A stretch of 64,000 bases of DNA. It comes from Stenopsyche tienmushanensis (lineage: Eukaryota > Arthropoda > Insecta > Trichoptera > Stenopsychidae). The notes under the pieces were generated by a model. It ran no database searches and was not told the DNA's origin. It was given only the letters and a program-made list of their open reading frames with translations. Shown one piece after another: positions 22,190 to 34,239 of this stretch; positions within the stretch are counted from its first letter, which is position 1; each line of letters starts with the position of its first letter. The position numbers and the translations under genes are program-made. The DNA lies in contig WACJ01000042.1 in NCBI GenBank assembly GCA_008973525.1, forward strand, positions 1 to 64,000, written 5' to 3'.

Positions 22190-23610
22190 CAATGATCAAA
22201 TGATCTTCAAATCATTCAATTTTATAATGAAATCTTGACACTAAAAAAACATATAACAATCTATATAATATGCGTTTTCATGTAAGCAGAATGATTGTGT
22301 TAAAGTTCTATTGTCCCAGGCGTATATACCAATTTAAGCGGAATGTCAGAGTTTTACAACAAGACTATAAGAAAATCGGTTTTCTTTTACTGTTAACCCA
22401 ATTGTTTATGTCCATGTTAAACTAGAAGACCCTCGTATTGCTGCTTTGCATCAAATGCTAATACTAATCTGATGTGTTATTCAAATGTTATCTACTTATA
22501 GATGAACCTTCAATATATAGAGACAATGGTCAAGCACGTGCTTGAGACGATATGGTGGAATCGAGGACGAGCAAATATGCGTATAAAAAGGTCAAACATA
22601 AGAAACGTATAGTTGTTGGGTCAACAAAAAATATTCGGTTTTCCCTGTATAAAATGTGTTAAGCCCATTGCGGCAAATTGTCTATGTATTGTTTCATATA
22701 ACGATTTCTCGCCCATGACCAGTTAACCGGAAAAAAACCGAGATTACACTGTCAAGACAACCGAGGAAAAAATAATACGAATCTCTCCCGAGGAGCAGAA
22801 GAAAGGACCTTTTCATCGACGCGGGGAAAAAAGGGTGCGACAATATAAATTTGTTACACAAAAAGGACGCGGAGAGGCTGCGAGATTTATGGGAATGCAC
22901 GCTACAACTTAAGGTCAACCCCCGAGACGAAATATACGAAGGTCGCTATCCTTAAGGGTAGATTATTGCTCTATGAAACACGCCCCGAATAGCTGCTATT
23001 TTATTGGTTTCATAAAAAATTAAAGACCATTCGCGGGCCCAAATATACCATCCGGCTGCGAGGCGGCCGTAATGTGTTATTGATGACGTCAGTTAAGGAT
23101 TACCGCGGCATAGAAGAATTTATCGAGATTGTTTTTCTTCCATCGCGTTGGTATATCAGTGCTTAAATTTTAATCGACCCCACCGTGGAAATATTTTTTC
23201 TTGGGCGAAGCAACAAAGTGCTTTTCTTGGCGTTTTAATTGCATTAACGAAGACTCTGGGAAATCTATGACTCAATTTGGAGACGCGTTTTAAGCACAAC
23301 GGCAAAAATCAATACGTAAATATGCGCTTCGGAAAGCTTTTAGTTTCAATTAGAGGTACGACGAAAAGTTGTATATCTAATTTCTTCCCAATTAATGATC
23401 AACGGAAGGCCAAAAATAAGACAAAATCTCCAATAATGTGGACAAAAACTTAATTCAAATTACTTATACATCAATAGTGCCAAAAATACATGCTGTTTTT
23501 ATACTTCTGTGCCTTTGTGTATTGGGTTTTAACGCCTTTAAACTTCTAATTTTGGGACGCAAATCTATGCGTATAAACTGCAAACAATTGATGCCCTTAA
23601 AGTCAATATA
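22190..23610. other. unique intron-like sequence, no gene seen
   Basis: Includes a perfect cAMP-response-element-type palindrome TGACGTCA at about 23084-23091 inside a GC-richer block (22980-23340). Its function is unknown. Confidence 0.4.
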
Positions 23611-23614
23611 ACAA

Positions 23615-23790
23615 ACGTCATTCAGCAAATTCAGCCAGATTTATGCGATAAAATAATAAAAAATTGCCATAAAATATTCTATCAAATAAAATAAAAATTA
23701 AGTATATATCTTACATATTACTTGTTTTATTTACATTTAAAAGTTGTGCGTCCTTATTGAAAGACCTTGTATTTAGTATTTTAAAACTTT
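23615..23790 (+). mobile_element. internal LTR-element fragment, copy of 5945-6180
   Basis: Shares CAGCAAATTCAGCCAGATTT, TTGCCATAAAATATTCT, ATATCTTACATAT and GTCCTTATTGAAAG with the leader region near 6 kb, with one deletion relative to it. Confidence 0.55.
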
Positions 23791-23794
23791 ATTC

Positions 23795-24795
23795 GCAAAT
23801 CCGCAATATTATTCTATATATGTGATAAATGATCGTAATATCAAAGTTACATCATCAAGATGTATCACTGGCAAGACAAAGATTGATTGCTTCAGTGTTA
23901 TGAGCAGGAAACTAGCAACTAGAATTTAATGCAACTGCAATTTGCACAGGTAGTAAACAACTCAATCTAAATTCCATGGCATTGAAGATTAACTGCAGAA
24001 TTATGTATGAGTTGCTATCATCATCTCGACGAAATGATGCTCTGCTCTGCCATAGTTCAATTTAAACCATTCAGACTACTCTAATATGTGTTATAATAAC
24101 ATATGATCTGGGTTTAGATTGGGGATTAAGGTAAAAAATATCGCCGTATCAAAAAATGGTAAATACATCTGATAAAGATGAAGAGATAAAGAATCGCTCC
24201 CCCTGCGGAGGCTAAATACGAATTTCCGTCGCACATGCTGCGAGTTCGTCTCGGGGCTGCGGGGCCCCATTGCTATTGAGGGTGAAGCCTCTTCGCTTCT
24301 GACATTAAAATCATTTTATGACACAAAATTACGATTTTTCCGAATTTTCAAATATACATTTGATAGTATATTATATTTATGCGATGCAAGAATTAAAACT
24401 GTCCCATTTTAATCAGAAATATTCGAATGCTCCGTATATCGCAATCAAGACTTCCAGTGTTTTCAGCCATTTTCGTGTGAATTTATTCCCTGGAATAATT
24501 CTCACGTAAAATGAGCGCTAAGTACATTGTGCATGATAGACTTGCTAGCATTGCTTGTAGAAAGCCTGAGATGTATGAAATTCTCTGAAATCCTTCAGCA
24601 AATCCTCAAGGCGTTTGCGAAAACCGGGTGGAGAGGAATAGGAATGAACGCTGAATTTAATATCATTAGTTCATCAAGTGTCTTATAAATACTATTGTAG
24701 TGTATATATTATCGTTATTTTATGCGGCTTTCTTCAGTGGCGTTTTGACTTTTATACTCTGTATATGACGATAATGAGGAATCCCGCATATGCTG
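23795..24795. other. unique sequence, no gene seen
   Basis: Short frames only. Confidence 0.4.
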
Positions 24796-24799
24796 CGAT

Positions 24800-24965
24800 T
24801 AGACTCGAGTGATACAGAAAGAGCATTCTCGCACATTGCGCGCAGAGATTAGTGAATCGGAAAAAGAGACGACATAGTGTCTTGCGTCTCAATATACACT
24901 CATGCATCAATGGAAAAGGCGTACTGTAAAGGTACCCTTACACGTCTAAATATTTTTATAAAAAT
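24800..24965 (-). repeat. repeat A fragment, inverted
   Basis: Carries AGAGCATTCTCGCACATTGC, GCAGAGATTAGTGAATCGG and CCCTTACACGTCTAAATATT, matching 2262-2400 and 52165-52320. Confidence 0.6.
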
Positions 24966-25029
24966 CTCCAACGTTTTTGATGTTTTATTAACGGTTAGGT
25001 TATATAGAAGATTTATTAAGTCCTATACA

Positions 25030-25170
25030 TTTTTTTATAAAAACTACGTGACTAGTTACGTGATTTATTGCTTCAGGCTGTAGCGTGGACTAAAAAGATA
25101 GGACCCAAAAGCATGCGCTTCACTTCACCAGACCAATATGCGCCAACATGGTGTATCCGTTAAATATCTC
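25030..25170 (+). repeat. repeat B upstream fragment
   Basis: Has TACGTGATTTATTGCTTCAG and CACCAGACCAATATGCGCCA then ACATGGTG, as at 52880-53010. Inverted, the last part is at 49148-49175. Confidence 0.55.
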
Positions 25171-26060
25171 ACAAAACAAATTTCGCACAAGGATTATATG
25201 ATTATCACAATCTGAACACGAAAAATTAAAAAAAAATGATCACCTGATTTAACACCCAATTGATATGAAATTACCATCAAAATTGCGACGTGGTGATATA
25301 TAGACGTCGAATTACAGTTAGTAATTGTGTACTTGGCTTGGTAGTAAGTTTTGCGTTGTATCTGCATATGTTTTTTTTTATTTTTTATGTAATATTTTAA
25401 TCTACGATTATTCCTATTTAATGTATTACCAAATTTGTCTGTTAGTCATTATTTGGAAATAATTTGGGAATTTGGTTTAATACGAGTATAATAATAACAA
25501 ATCACACTCAACATTTAAAACAATCTCATTACGCCGTAAACGCCTAAACATTCTCAATATACAGCACTGCACTCAACATGTGAGTGCGTACTCATCAAAG
25601 GGTTAATACACATAATCAGCTAAAATGTTATGCTCAATTGTCGTTCTTTGTGTGATATTATGGATATCAGTAAAGTCGTGCCGTAAAGATACCCCTACAC
25701 GTTTTAACATTCTCAGTATGTGTTTAATTTTTTTATAGCTCGCAAATATTCATAATTACTATTTAATAAAAAATCGCATTATAAAGAATCTAATAAGTTA
25801 TTAAGCTTTTTCAACAAAGATAAGAAGATTTTCGTTCGCGTTGTCTTGTAAGTAGGCGTTTGTTTTGATAATTAAGATACTTGCACCATCCTTATCGTTG
25901 ACCAATTTCGTTATTCTCCCTGGACTGCTCTGAAGTGGCGTTATTAGACGAGTATCAACACTCATTTGGAAAATCTACTCCTTCAGAAGTAAACTGGCTT
26001 GTAAAGTTACTCTGGCTGAACAACAAAAAGCAGATACCATACAAATTGAATATTAAGATA
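25170..26060. other. unique sequence with two repeat A scraps, no gene seen
   Basis: A right-end scrap at 25575-25606 (GTGAGTGCGTACTCATCAAA then GGGTTAA) and a piece at 25670-25720 (GTCGTGCCGTAAAGATACCC) belong to repeat A. Nothing else was recognised. Confidence 0.45.
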
Positions 26061-26079
26061 TATTCCGAAGAAATACATT

Positions 26080-26225
26080 CATATTGTGTGCTGTCGATAT
26101 TGTTAAGGTTCATTTATTGAGCTCAGTTCATTATCAAGCTTGTTACACGCTGCGACGGAGCTGACAGAAAAGTGGATTTATATTAGAGCGTAGCATGTAT
26201 GTTCTCCGGTTTAAGAAGGTTAACC
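26080..26225 (-). repeat. repeat A left-end part, inverted
   Basis: Contains GTCGATATTGTTAAGGTTCA and ATCAAGCTTGTTACACGCTG, and ends GTTTAAGAAGGTTAACC, a decayed terminus. Confidence 0.55.
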
Positions 26226-26229
26226 ATAT

Positions 26230-27044
26230 TTACGGCATGTATGATATTCATTGTTTCCAAATATATTATTTTTTACCTCCAATCCATCAATGTCTACGTC
26301 GGGCAATGTAAAAAAAATGTGAACACCTATGTGCGCCTGGTTTTTTATATTCTACATGATCGATTTTAGTTCAGATTTCAACCCACTGTCATTTCAAAAG
26401 AAAAAGGACGCTCCATTAGCCCCTAGCTATAAAATAAAGAGAGACCTTTTTATGCCGCCATATTGTTTCTCTATATCCAACATAATGTGGTACGTGCGAA
26501 TATCTGCACCGGACGTCGAAATTTAACACTTCGCCCCTCCAAATTGGACTTGTAATTAATCATTGGTGAGCGGCGAAAAAAAGGCACGGGGGTGCCAAAA
26601 ACGCCCATCGCTTTAAAAACATTAGAGCGGAATTGGACGGGACTTGAAAAGCGTTCACAAAAAGGAATACTTTTTTAAAAGGCAATGCAAATAAACTACG
26701 CTTGTTTAATTAAAATCTAGATTGAGTTTTTGGAATGTTACCCGCCGAATTCTTATTGCTTGCTCTATCCCGGAATTCAAACAGGTGGAGCACTTACGAT
26801 ATTGAATTCGATCATTTGATTGAAATTTAAGCGGACCCTTTTTTTCTAGTCCGACATAATGGGTTTTTTCATTAACCGACATGAAAGTTGCAAACATTTC
26901 CTAAAATCGCACATTGAAATTGCCATCGAACATTCTGATGGTGTAAATTTACATTGGTTATTGCCGAACATCTCTGTACGGGCGGCCCCCGTTTAACACG
27001 ATATTCTTACAGCGCGATTTCATTGTAACACTAACTAACAATCA
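26230..27044. other. unique intron-like sequence, no gene seen
   Basis: Short frames only, none with recognised motifs. Confidence 0.45.
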
Positions 27045-27047
27045 TAA

Positions 27048-28410
27048 CCCTTTAATTTGTGACTTAATTTTAAATTAGTTAAAGATAGTTGCTATATTCG
27101 TATGTCTATCACATAGCGTCCATACAAAACCTTTTTCTCTCTGGACCGCGCAGCGTGAGTCAAGCTTGTATATCAATAAATGAACCTTAACACTGTTGAT
27201 AGCACAACATATTCGTTCATTTCTTCACGTAGACATAAAAAATACACATTTGATGACTCTTTTTTTAATACTCTTTGAAAAAAAATGTTCAAATATTAAA
27301 TTGTAGAAATACCAATGATTTTTTGATTTTTGAAAATCTTTGTCGAAAATTTAATTGAAACGTTAATTAAATAATAATGTTCTATTAGACGCACGACATT
27401 GAAAATGAAGCGCTTTGAATCGCTTTCGCAATACGCTCAAAACTCTTTTTGTGCGATTTCGAAGTTATGCGGTTTTTTGTAAAGCATTTTTTTCTTCTTT
27501 TTTTTTTTAAATTTCATAAAGAGTACGTATCGAGACACTTTGGATAAATTAGAGGCTGAATGACCACGCCCTTTATTCTGGTTTAGATTTTTGAAAAAAA
27601 TGATTTCGTTTTTTTGCATTTTTCCAATGTTTAGACTTTTAAAAATACATTCTATAAAGCAATTTCCAAAATCCCAACTATTAACCGAGTTTTAGCTATT
27701 TTATTGACGCAACAACATGGCAGGTCCTTCCATAATGAAATCTTTTAACTCGTTTTTTACGAAACTACTTTTTTCAATACGGTTGTGTTCATATTTATAA
27801 GTTTTAATTAATTAATTTACTTCAAACTGGACACGAATCTTTTTTGTATAGCCCTCTGTTATTTCTACCAGATTTATGTTAAAATTTATTTTTTAACAAT
27901 AAAAAAAATTAAAACTGTGACAAAATGAGACCATACAGCATCAATTCATACAGCATCATCAATATTATACAGCAATAATTGTTTGTAATCAAAACAATTA
28001 ATATTTCTCTAGTGGCTGTCTGGCATTTGTTTTTTTTTATGCGATTTTCAATATATTTTATATGGCTGTTTCAAACTTATGCGATTTTTAGAATCCATGG
28101 AACGCATCTTCACTTTTTTTTATTTAAGTCATAGGATTTTTTTGCATTTTTTTGCATTTTTTTGTGCGATTTTCCATGGAACACATCTACCGCACTAAAA
28201 AAGGTTTAAGTGTATTTGAGAATATTTAGACGTGTATTGGTACCTTTATAGCACGACCATATCATCGATGTACGAGTGTATAATAAGACGTAAGACACTC
28301 TATCCGTCTCTGTCTCCGATTTACTAATCTCCACACTCAAAGCACAAGAATACCGTTTCTTTATCAATCGAGTCCGAGCGCATATATGCGCGATTACTCA
28401 TCAACGGGTA
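27048..28410 (+). mobile_element. long or interrupted repeat A copy containing repeat E
   Basis: Left end TAACCCTTTAATTTGTGA with GACCGCGCAGCGTGAGTCAA (27048-27250) and right end GCGCGATTACTCATCAACGG (28205-28410) are in the same orientation. Between them lie about 900 bp of T-rich sequence of repeat E (TTTACGAAACTACTTTTTTC near 27758) and tandem TTTTTTTGCA at 28137-28165. Either this is a longer family member or another element inserted into it. Confidence 0.5.
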
Positions 28411-28414
28411 TATT

Positions 28415-30085
28415 ATTACCATAAGCCGTACCATACTGATTTAAGACTTAGTTCCTTTCCAACCATTTGATATGATTGGGTATTATAACCAAATATATAT
28501 AAATGGTTATCATTAGGATCCTAGTTTGGATCATTGATTTAAATTTAAATACTTTGATAATATACAGGCTAAAAATGCAAAACAGTGTGGTGATTAATAA
28601 AAACGGGTAGGATTGCTTGCAATATTATTTAAAAATAATGATAGTCCAAAAACACACCAAAACACGACTAAAGTAATCTCATTTGCTATTAAATGACCTG
28701 CGATTTATATTGCCAGCTCTTATAAGTAAATATCTAAAAAAAAAAAATTAACATACAAGAAAGACTCATATTTCTATGGACATGAATAGTTCTGAAAATC
28801 CGATACCGTTGTAGATGCTGCAAAATTTTTTGAACAGATAACTCCCAAGTTTTAATGCAGTTTTAAAGTCAATAGCGCTTTGGGCGAAAGAAATCGGATC
28901 CCATAAGAAAACTTACAAACGGAAGAATGCATCTCTGGATGCACCAGATAGTTTGAACGAATTCAAGCATAGAAAATGCACTCTCGAAAAATTTCAACGG
29001 TAGAAAGGGGACCTTCTACTACGTCGAAACTTCTGCGCTTGCTTAAAATTCATATTGGTGTTATTTCGCTAGATTTTGACGTTCCCAACAATGACAAAGT
29101 TTCGGCGAGAGTAAATGGCTCTCCTCGCTAAAATTTATACTCCCCCAAATTATTCGGCAGAAATTGTCTGAACTTTCATTAGGCCGGCATGATAAATTCG
29201 GGCACTTTATTCCGTGCCAGTTTTGAGTCATCCTCTCCATCATCAGATGTCGTCGGATATTATTTCCGGATGGGTCCTTAAATTTGCAAAACGACCCCCC
29301 GCTCCGACGACTAAAAATATACTGCGAATTTGAATTTATTGCGTTGTAATTTGGGTGAATTATCGTGTAGTTGCGGTTTCCTCGTAGGTATCAAATTCGC
29401 ATTCAACAAAGGCCCCAACGATTGCTTTTGATAGTTTAATTAAGTCCGGGACAATGAGCGCAAAGTGTTTCTTGTCATTGTATATAAACTTATTTCAATG
29501 TCTTCGTCTCCGTGTTATGCGATCGCTGAGGTGAGATAATACCGCCTCCATTTTGCTAAATTAACAATTAAGCCTGACTTCATTATCCCTATGAGTTGAT
29601 ACTAACAGATACATAAAAAATATACATTAAACATACATTATGCTTTAAAATTTGATATAATTTTAATATGTTAACGCGATAGATAAATTGAATTGAGTCC
29701 AGGGATGACCGTTGTAAGACGCGCCAAAAAATCTTTATATAATCTTCATATTTTATTATACATTCATGCCTTAATAAAATAATAGATTTTTTTAACGTTT
29801 TTATATTGAGATCAATTTGCGCGGATTGTGCAATTACCGTGTAAATATATTTAAGCCCGTTGATGACGAAATCTAGTAAATAGACGAATAAATAACACGT
29901 TATGTCTCGGTTTATTTATTTATGGAATTATAAGGAAGAAAGTAGGGGATTCTGTAGCATAATCCTTGCAAGAAAAACAACATCGCTAGGGAGAGCACTT
30001 ATATCAATCCCTCAGCCTATATAAACATTGAAAAAGGTTATTTTGTATGTTCTGTGGGAAGTCTTTCGGGCTATTTATTTTGAAT
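28415..30085. other. mostly unique sequence, no gene seen
   Basis: A repeat H copy lies at 28590-28725. The rest, including a GC-richer stretch at 28990-29420, has only short unrecognised frames. Confidence 0.45.
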
Positions 30086-30099
30086 TGCTGTATCCAGCT

Positions 30100-30420
30100 C
30101 AAATCGTCACGCAACAATTAAGCAGAATGAGACTGTTTAAAAAAATAGACTGCTTTGATAAAAGAAATAAAAAATAAGGGGGTTGAAACGTTAAATGAGG
30201 CTGTACGAGCTGCCATGATGAACATCGCAATGGTCGAACAAATAAGATAATCATGTTTGTAATGGTGAAGAAAATCCACAAAATTGTTTTGGATGACCAT
30301 CCAATATTGACTGAAAATTTGCATATGAGAAAGCTGTGTGCAAGATGAGTGTCGCGTTTGCTCACAATGTAACAAAAGCAGCGTAGTAAGGGTGTTTCAA
30401 TCGAGTGTTTGGTAATGTTT
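30100..30420 (+). mobile_element. mariner-type helix-turn-helix fragment, degraded
   Basis: Contains a frame with KIHKIVLDDHP and then MRKLCAR, as at 44150-44390 and 50385-50640. This is the second helix-turn-helix region of a mariner-like transposase. Stops and gaps break it. Confidence 0.65.
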
Positions 30421-30484
30421 CACAGCAATGAAGCGATCGTATAGATCATATAAGGCAGTAGGTATGCATTTAACACCGAAAAAA

Positions 30485-30575
30485 GTCTGTGTGTCCAACC
30501 GGTCCGCTTCTCGGACCGCTGACACGACGGATTAGTGCCTCGTCATCGGACACCATGTCCTCATTCTCATTAAAA
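30485..30575 (-). mobile_element. LINE ORF2 C-terminal scrap
   Basis: Minus strand reads ALIRRVSGPRSGPVGHT, matching the SGLKDGPVGQTNLVAVPSSF end at 44580-44500 and the copy near 62130. Confidence 0.55.
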
Positions 30576-31339
30576 ACCGGGTATCAAAGCTATTGAACGT
30601 CATTTTTTTCCATTTTTTTTTTTTGCGTTTTCTTTGTTAGGTCAGGTATTTTTTGGACTACTTTTGTATCAAGCTACTTTTAGCTAGTATTTATTAAATT
30701 TAGTTTTTTCTCAATAACTTCATAATATTGAGAAAATTAGGAGTGCTGAACAGACAGACATACATTTGAACGTACAAAATAGTCTCATAGTCTATTTGTC
30801 TAAATAAAATGTATAATGAACAAATTTAAGAATCGATTTACTTTAGTTAAACTCAAATAAGCCTATCATTGTCCGGATTATCTAGGGCTTCGAACCGATT
30901 TTTTTTTCGGTTTTATCGGTTCAGTTACGGTTCCGCTTCATTTTTAATAGATAATTTATATTCTACCGTATATGAACGATGATTCAATGAATAGAATAAG
31001 CATCCGGACACTGTGAACCAGTTGATTTGAACCAAGTCGTATCAGAATCGATGCTAATTTGATATTTTAAAAATATTTTAAATTGATGATATTCTTTTAA
31101 GTCAGAAATTTTAGAAGGATTTTTTCAATATATTAAAATTTAATTCGGTGGGAGCATATCTTCAGAGGTTTGGAAAACCAAAATTGCTTGCAATTAGTGA
31201 GGTCGACCGTTTTATTGGACGACTTAAAAGCAGAGTGGAAAATTAATTTGCGCCAAAAATTCGGGGGTAACACGTTTCTGCAAAATTGCTTTTGATTAAA
31301 ATCACAATGGGAAATATTTTTAAAAAAAATGTTACTAAC

Positions 31340-31654
31340 CTGAAGTTTTTCTGCGTAGAATACGAGACTGGCGAAGACGACGATGCCCAAGACGAGGAAA
31401 AAGACCAACAGGGTCAATTCTTTAGCAGACGCCTTGAATGTGTGGATGAGGATTTTTAATCCCGGTGAGTGCCTGGTCAGTTTGAATAGCCTCAATATCT
31501 TGATGATGGATATAAATTCGAGGATGTCCGTCTTGTCGCTGACCTTCTGCGTCATGCTGGTCTCGACGATTACGTCCATGTAGAAGCTGAGGGTGGCTAT
31601 GAAGTCTATTATGTTGACTGGAGACTTGACGAACTCTATTATGTTAGGAGCTAC
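31340..31654 (-). CDS. Shaw: Shaw/Kv3-family K+ channel, exon with S3-S4-S5
   Basis: This exon encodes 105 residues of a Shaw-type voltage-gated potassium channel subunit, a plasma-membrane protein that works as a tetramer. Residues 8-29 ([20 protein letters not shown]) form S3. Residues 45-62 form the S4 voltage sensor, then the S4-S5 linker [18 protein letters not shown] and S5 (about 80-99), ending FYAEKLQ. The acceptor TTTATTTTCAG and the donor GTTAGTAAC bound it, both phase 0. S4 keeps basic residues at K52, R55, K58 and R61, but the two outer positions that are Arg in Shaker are E46 and S49. This matches the weak voltage dependence known for fly Shaw. The next exon (pore TVGYGD, S6) is not in the window. 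It could be the Shaw-like paralogue and not Shaw itself; the family assignment is firm. Confidence 0.93.
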
Positions 31655-32000
31655 CTGAAAATAAATTTAATCTCATAGTTAAGTCGCCTCAATTGTTATC
31701 AATTCGCAGATACTTCAAACCTGATTAAAAGTTGTGAATTGCGAAATTGTCTAGACTCTTGACAATGCTAAAGTTTATATCGCGCTCGAACCTTACAAGC
31801 TCTAAGGCTTTATTTATGCTTTCATACATGTATGAGCGAATGAAAAAATAAATTCGTATTTGAGTGCTAAATAAATGGGTCTATGGCACTTCTTCAGGGT
31901 ATCCCGCCAAGGGTTTAACGATGAAGAACTAATGGATTTTTATGCCAAAAAATAACATCGTAAGTATACTATGTTGAGATTTTTTTATGTCGGTACTTAC
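31655..32000 (-). other. short intron of the Shaw-family gene
   Basis: 346-bp phase-0 intron between the S1-S2 and S3-S5 exons, GTAAGTACC donor at the 32000 side and TTTTCAG acceptor ending at 31655. Confidence 0.9.
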
Positions 32001-32459
32001 AACAGATCTCACAGCCAATTCTATCGTAAACCAAACGTTGCAGATGAGCTCCACGTAAAAGAAGGCCCTGTGCGGCTGCCCATACTGTCCGTTTTCTTGC
32101 CACCTCGCGTTGTTCTGATAGCGAAACTTCCCATCCTGGTTGTTCCTGTGTATGTTCCCGTAATAGGCGCCATAATCGTTTCTCTTGCTGACTCTCATTA
32201 TGGTGAGGGGTCCTTCTTCGGCCGAATTCGCCAGGGCCGTCTTCGAAGAAGTCTCCTCGCCCCTCCTCCTATCGTCCTGGCCTCTCCTGTCAATCTCGCC
32301 GATCCACGTGCCATTCGTCGAGTTCGATATGGATGTGAAATTCGATATGCCAACCATAGGATTATAAATCGAGTATTCTACCCTCAGGTCAGGGTGGGTC
32401 TTGAGGCAGAATGACAGAACTGAGACGCAGATGAAAAACACAGATATTACTGATATGAC
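32001..32459 (-). CDS. Shaw: Shaw/Kv3-family K+ channel, exon with S1, long S1-S2 loop, S2
   Basis: 153 residues in phase 0. Residues 1-19 are S1 (ISVFFICVSVLSFCL), followed by the family-typical KTHPDLRV. Residues 28-131 are an extracellular loop of about 104 residues. Residues 132-153 are S2 (AFFYVELICNVWFTIELAV). The loop has three N-glycosylation sequons close together (N40-F-T, N46-S-T, N49-G-T), then a charged Arg/Asp/Glu-rich part and an Asn/Gln/Tyr-rich part. Glycosylated S1-S2 loops are known in Kv3 channels, and this one is long. Acceptor TTTGTTTCAG precedes 32459. Donor GTAAGTACC follows 32001. The splice phases fit both neighbours. The plus-strand frame in the same place is antisense and not a gene. 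Confidence 0.93.
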
Positions 32460-32829
32460 CTGAAACAAAAAATATCCCCTCAATTATCATCCAGGATCAA
32501 ATGTCATTGACGCAATGTCAACATGTTTATTTCAATGCTCCAATCATATAAGAAAGTATACTGAATTACAATTCAAATCAAATTTCCATGCGAATTAATA
32601 TAAATTCTTTATTATAATAGCATAAATACACATCTTTATTACTTGTATTCATATTTAAAGTATATATTAAGCTTGGATATTAAATAGCGAGACTGGGCGT
32701 TGATGGGTTGAACTTCATTGCACAGGCTGAAAATATGGATATTAATTTTGGACAGCGGGCAATGTGAGTTTCTTTCGTGATTGCTAGTTCACTGCCTTGA
32801 TTATTAAATCTAGTTATAAAATGCCGCAA

Positions 32830-32843
32830 GCGTCTATAGACGC
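32830..32843. repeat. 14-bp perfect palindrome
   Basis: GCGTCTATAGACGC, in a short stretch rich in GCCGCAA/GCGTNTATAG motifs (32823-32895). Function unknown. Confidence 0.6.
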
Positions 32844-32929
32844 AAACGAGAATTCACCAAATACAGGCCAAATGCGTGTATAGCCGCAAATGTCATCTCT
32901 GAATATCCTCAAAAAATAGTAACTACAGG

Positions 32930-33500
32930 TAACCTGTATGTAATTGATTTATGTGGTTTTCTATTATTTATTATGATTCTAAGAATACTACCAACAATCT
33001 AAGAAGAACCGATGATTTTTAATCGGATACGGACAAATCCCATCATAATTTTAATGTTTATTTTATCATCATATGTGTAGGGGTATCTTTACAGCACGAC
33101 ATTGCCATCGATGTACGAATGTATGATGACACAATTCACTAATTTCTACCCTCAATGTGTGAGAATGCTTTTTGTGTGTCATTCGAATCCGAACGCACAT
33201 ATGCGCGATTACTCATCAACGAGCTAACCAGATTTAAGATATTAGAGGAATTAAAAACACAAATTCAGGAGAATTTATGACAGGTTTAAAAGACGAAAGA
33301 TGACATGTGTAAAATGATGGATTAATTCTTAATGCCTCTAATATTAACACATTCCGAACCGCTGTGTTTCACATAAAGTGACGCCCAGAGCCCGCGCCAA
33401 TTTCGAGAAAATTTGCAGAATAATACTTCGTTTGTAAAGGTCGTTATAATTTTTAAGCCAGCAGTCTGCATTAAAAGCGAAATTTTCTGAGCGTCACTTG
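32930..33500 (+). repeat. composite repeat, second copy of 21240-21745
   Basis: Matches the earlier region from about 32990 on, including GTGTAGGGGTATCTTTACAG, ATTTATGACAGGTTTAAAAG and ACATTCCGAACCGCTGTG. The first 60 bp match 52390-52470 inverted. A second repeat A end lies at 33500-33540. Confidence 0.7.
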
Positions 33501-33904
33501 AGTTCGATCGCACATATGCGCGATTACTCTTCAGCGGATTTATATGTTTTATTTTGACGCCAAAAAAGTTTAACATCTTCTTAATCGTCATATCTTGATA
33601 TGAAAGACATGTTTTTTTCTGCCCTCAACGCTCTGCTTTCAACCAATTGTGAAACTAACGAAGATTGCAAACAACGATCGCTATTGGCTCATTGATGACT
33701 TCAAAATATGAGCAATTTCTGTGCGTCAGGGTCTGTGCTTAACTTTGTAGTGCATTCGTTTATCAAAATACATCGTAAAAGTTAAAGGGTTAATTGCTAA
33801 AGTAAAGTATAGAGAGTATAGAGATTTGGATGACGCATTCAAAATGAAGGATTTCTTCTTTAAAATTGATTTTTTATCATCAATCATCGAGTCCTTGCGG
33901 AGTG

Positions 33905-34232
33905 CGGCTCTAGCCCACGAGTCCGTTCTTCTTTCGAATCAAGTGTGGCCGGACGGATGAATGAGGATTGATGAGGATGAGGATTGCGAGAAGGACGTCT
34001 TCCCGCAGCCAAGGCTAACCGACAACTCCCGCCCCCTACGCATCACTACTCAATCGACAACGGTGCACGCGCAAGAAGTGATCCCTCGGTATGCAGGTGC
34101 AATATTTCCGCAGGGCCGCAAGAGATGGCGCTGTTTAAATAATACATTGCGCGCGAAGAGAGATGGAAGATGTCACTGTTAATCTGGCGAATTAAATCTG
34201 CTATATGGGGATAGTAAATCGCCTACGCTACC
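33905..34232 (-). mobile_element. LTR, inverted, with 5' end
   Basis: Minus strand starts TGGTAGCGTAGGCGATTTAC and runs through ATTCGCCAGATTAACAGTGA, the GCGCAATG region, the palindrome at about 33982-34010, and ends near GTGGGCTAGAGCC. Boundaries beyond the 5' end are uncertain. Confidence 0.78.
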
Positions 34233-34239
34233 ATATCAT

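Noticed and set aside
23084..23091. TGACGTCA as a functional CRE enhancer site
   Set aside because: A single 8-bp palindrome is expected by chance at this scale and no promoter is nearby.
28130..28170. Short direct repeats that might be a CRISPR-like array
   Set aside because: They are TTTTTTTGCA slippage repeats in T-rich DNA without spacers, in a eukaryotic intron.
31971..32414. 147-codon plus-strand frame
   Set aside because: Antisense of the S1-S2 exon of the channel. The minus-strand reading has splice sites and family motifs.
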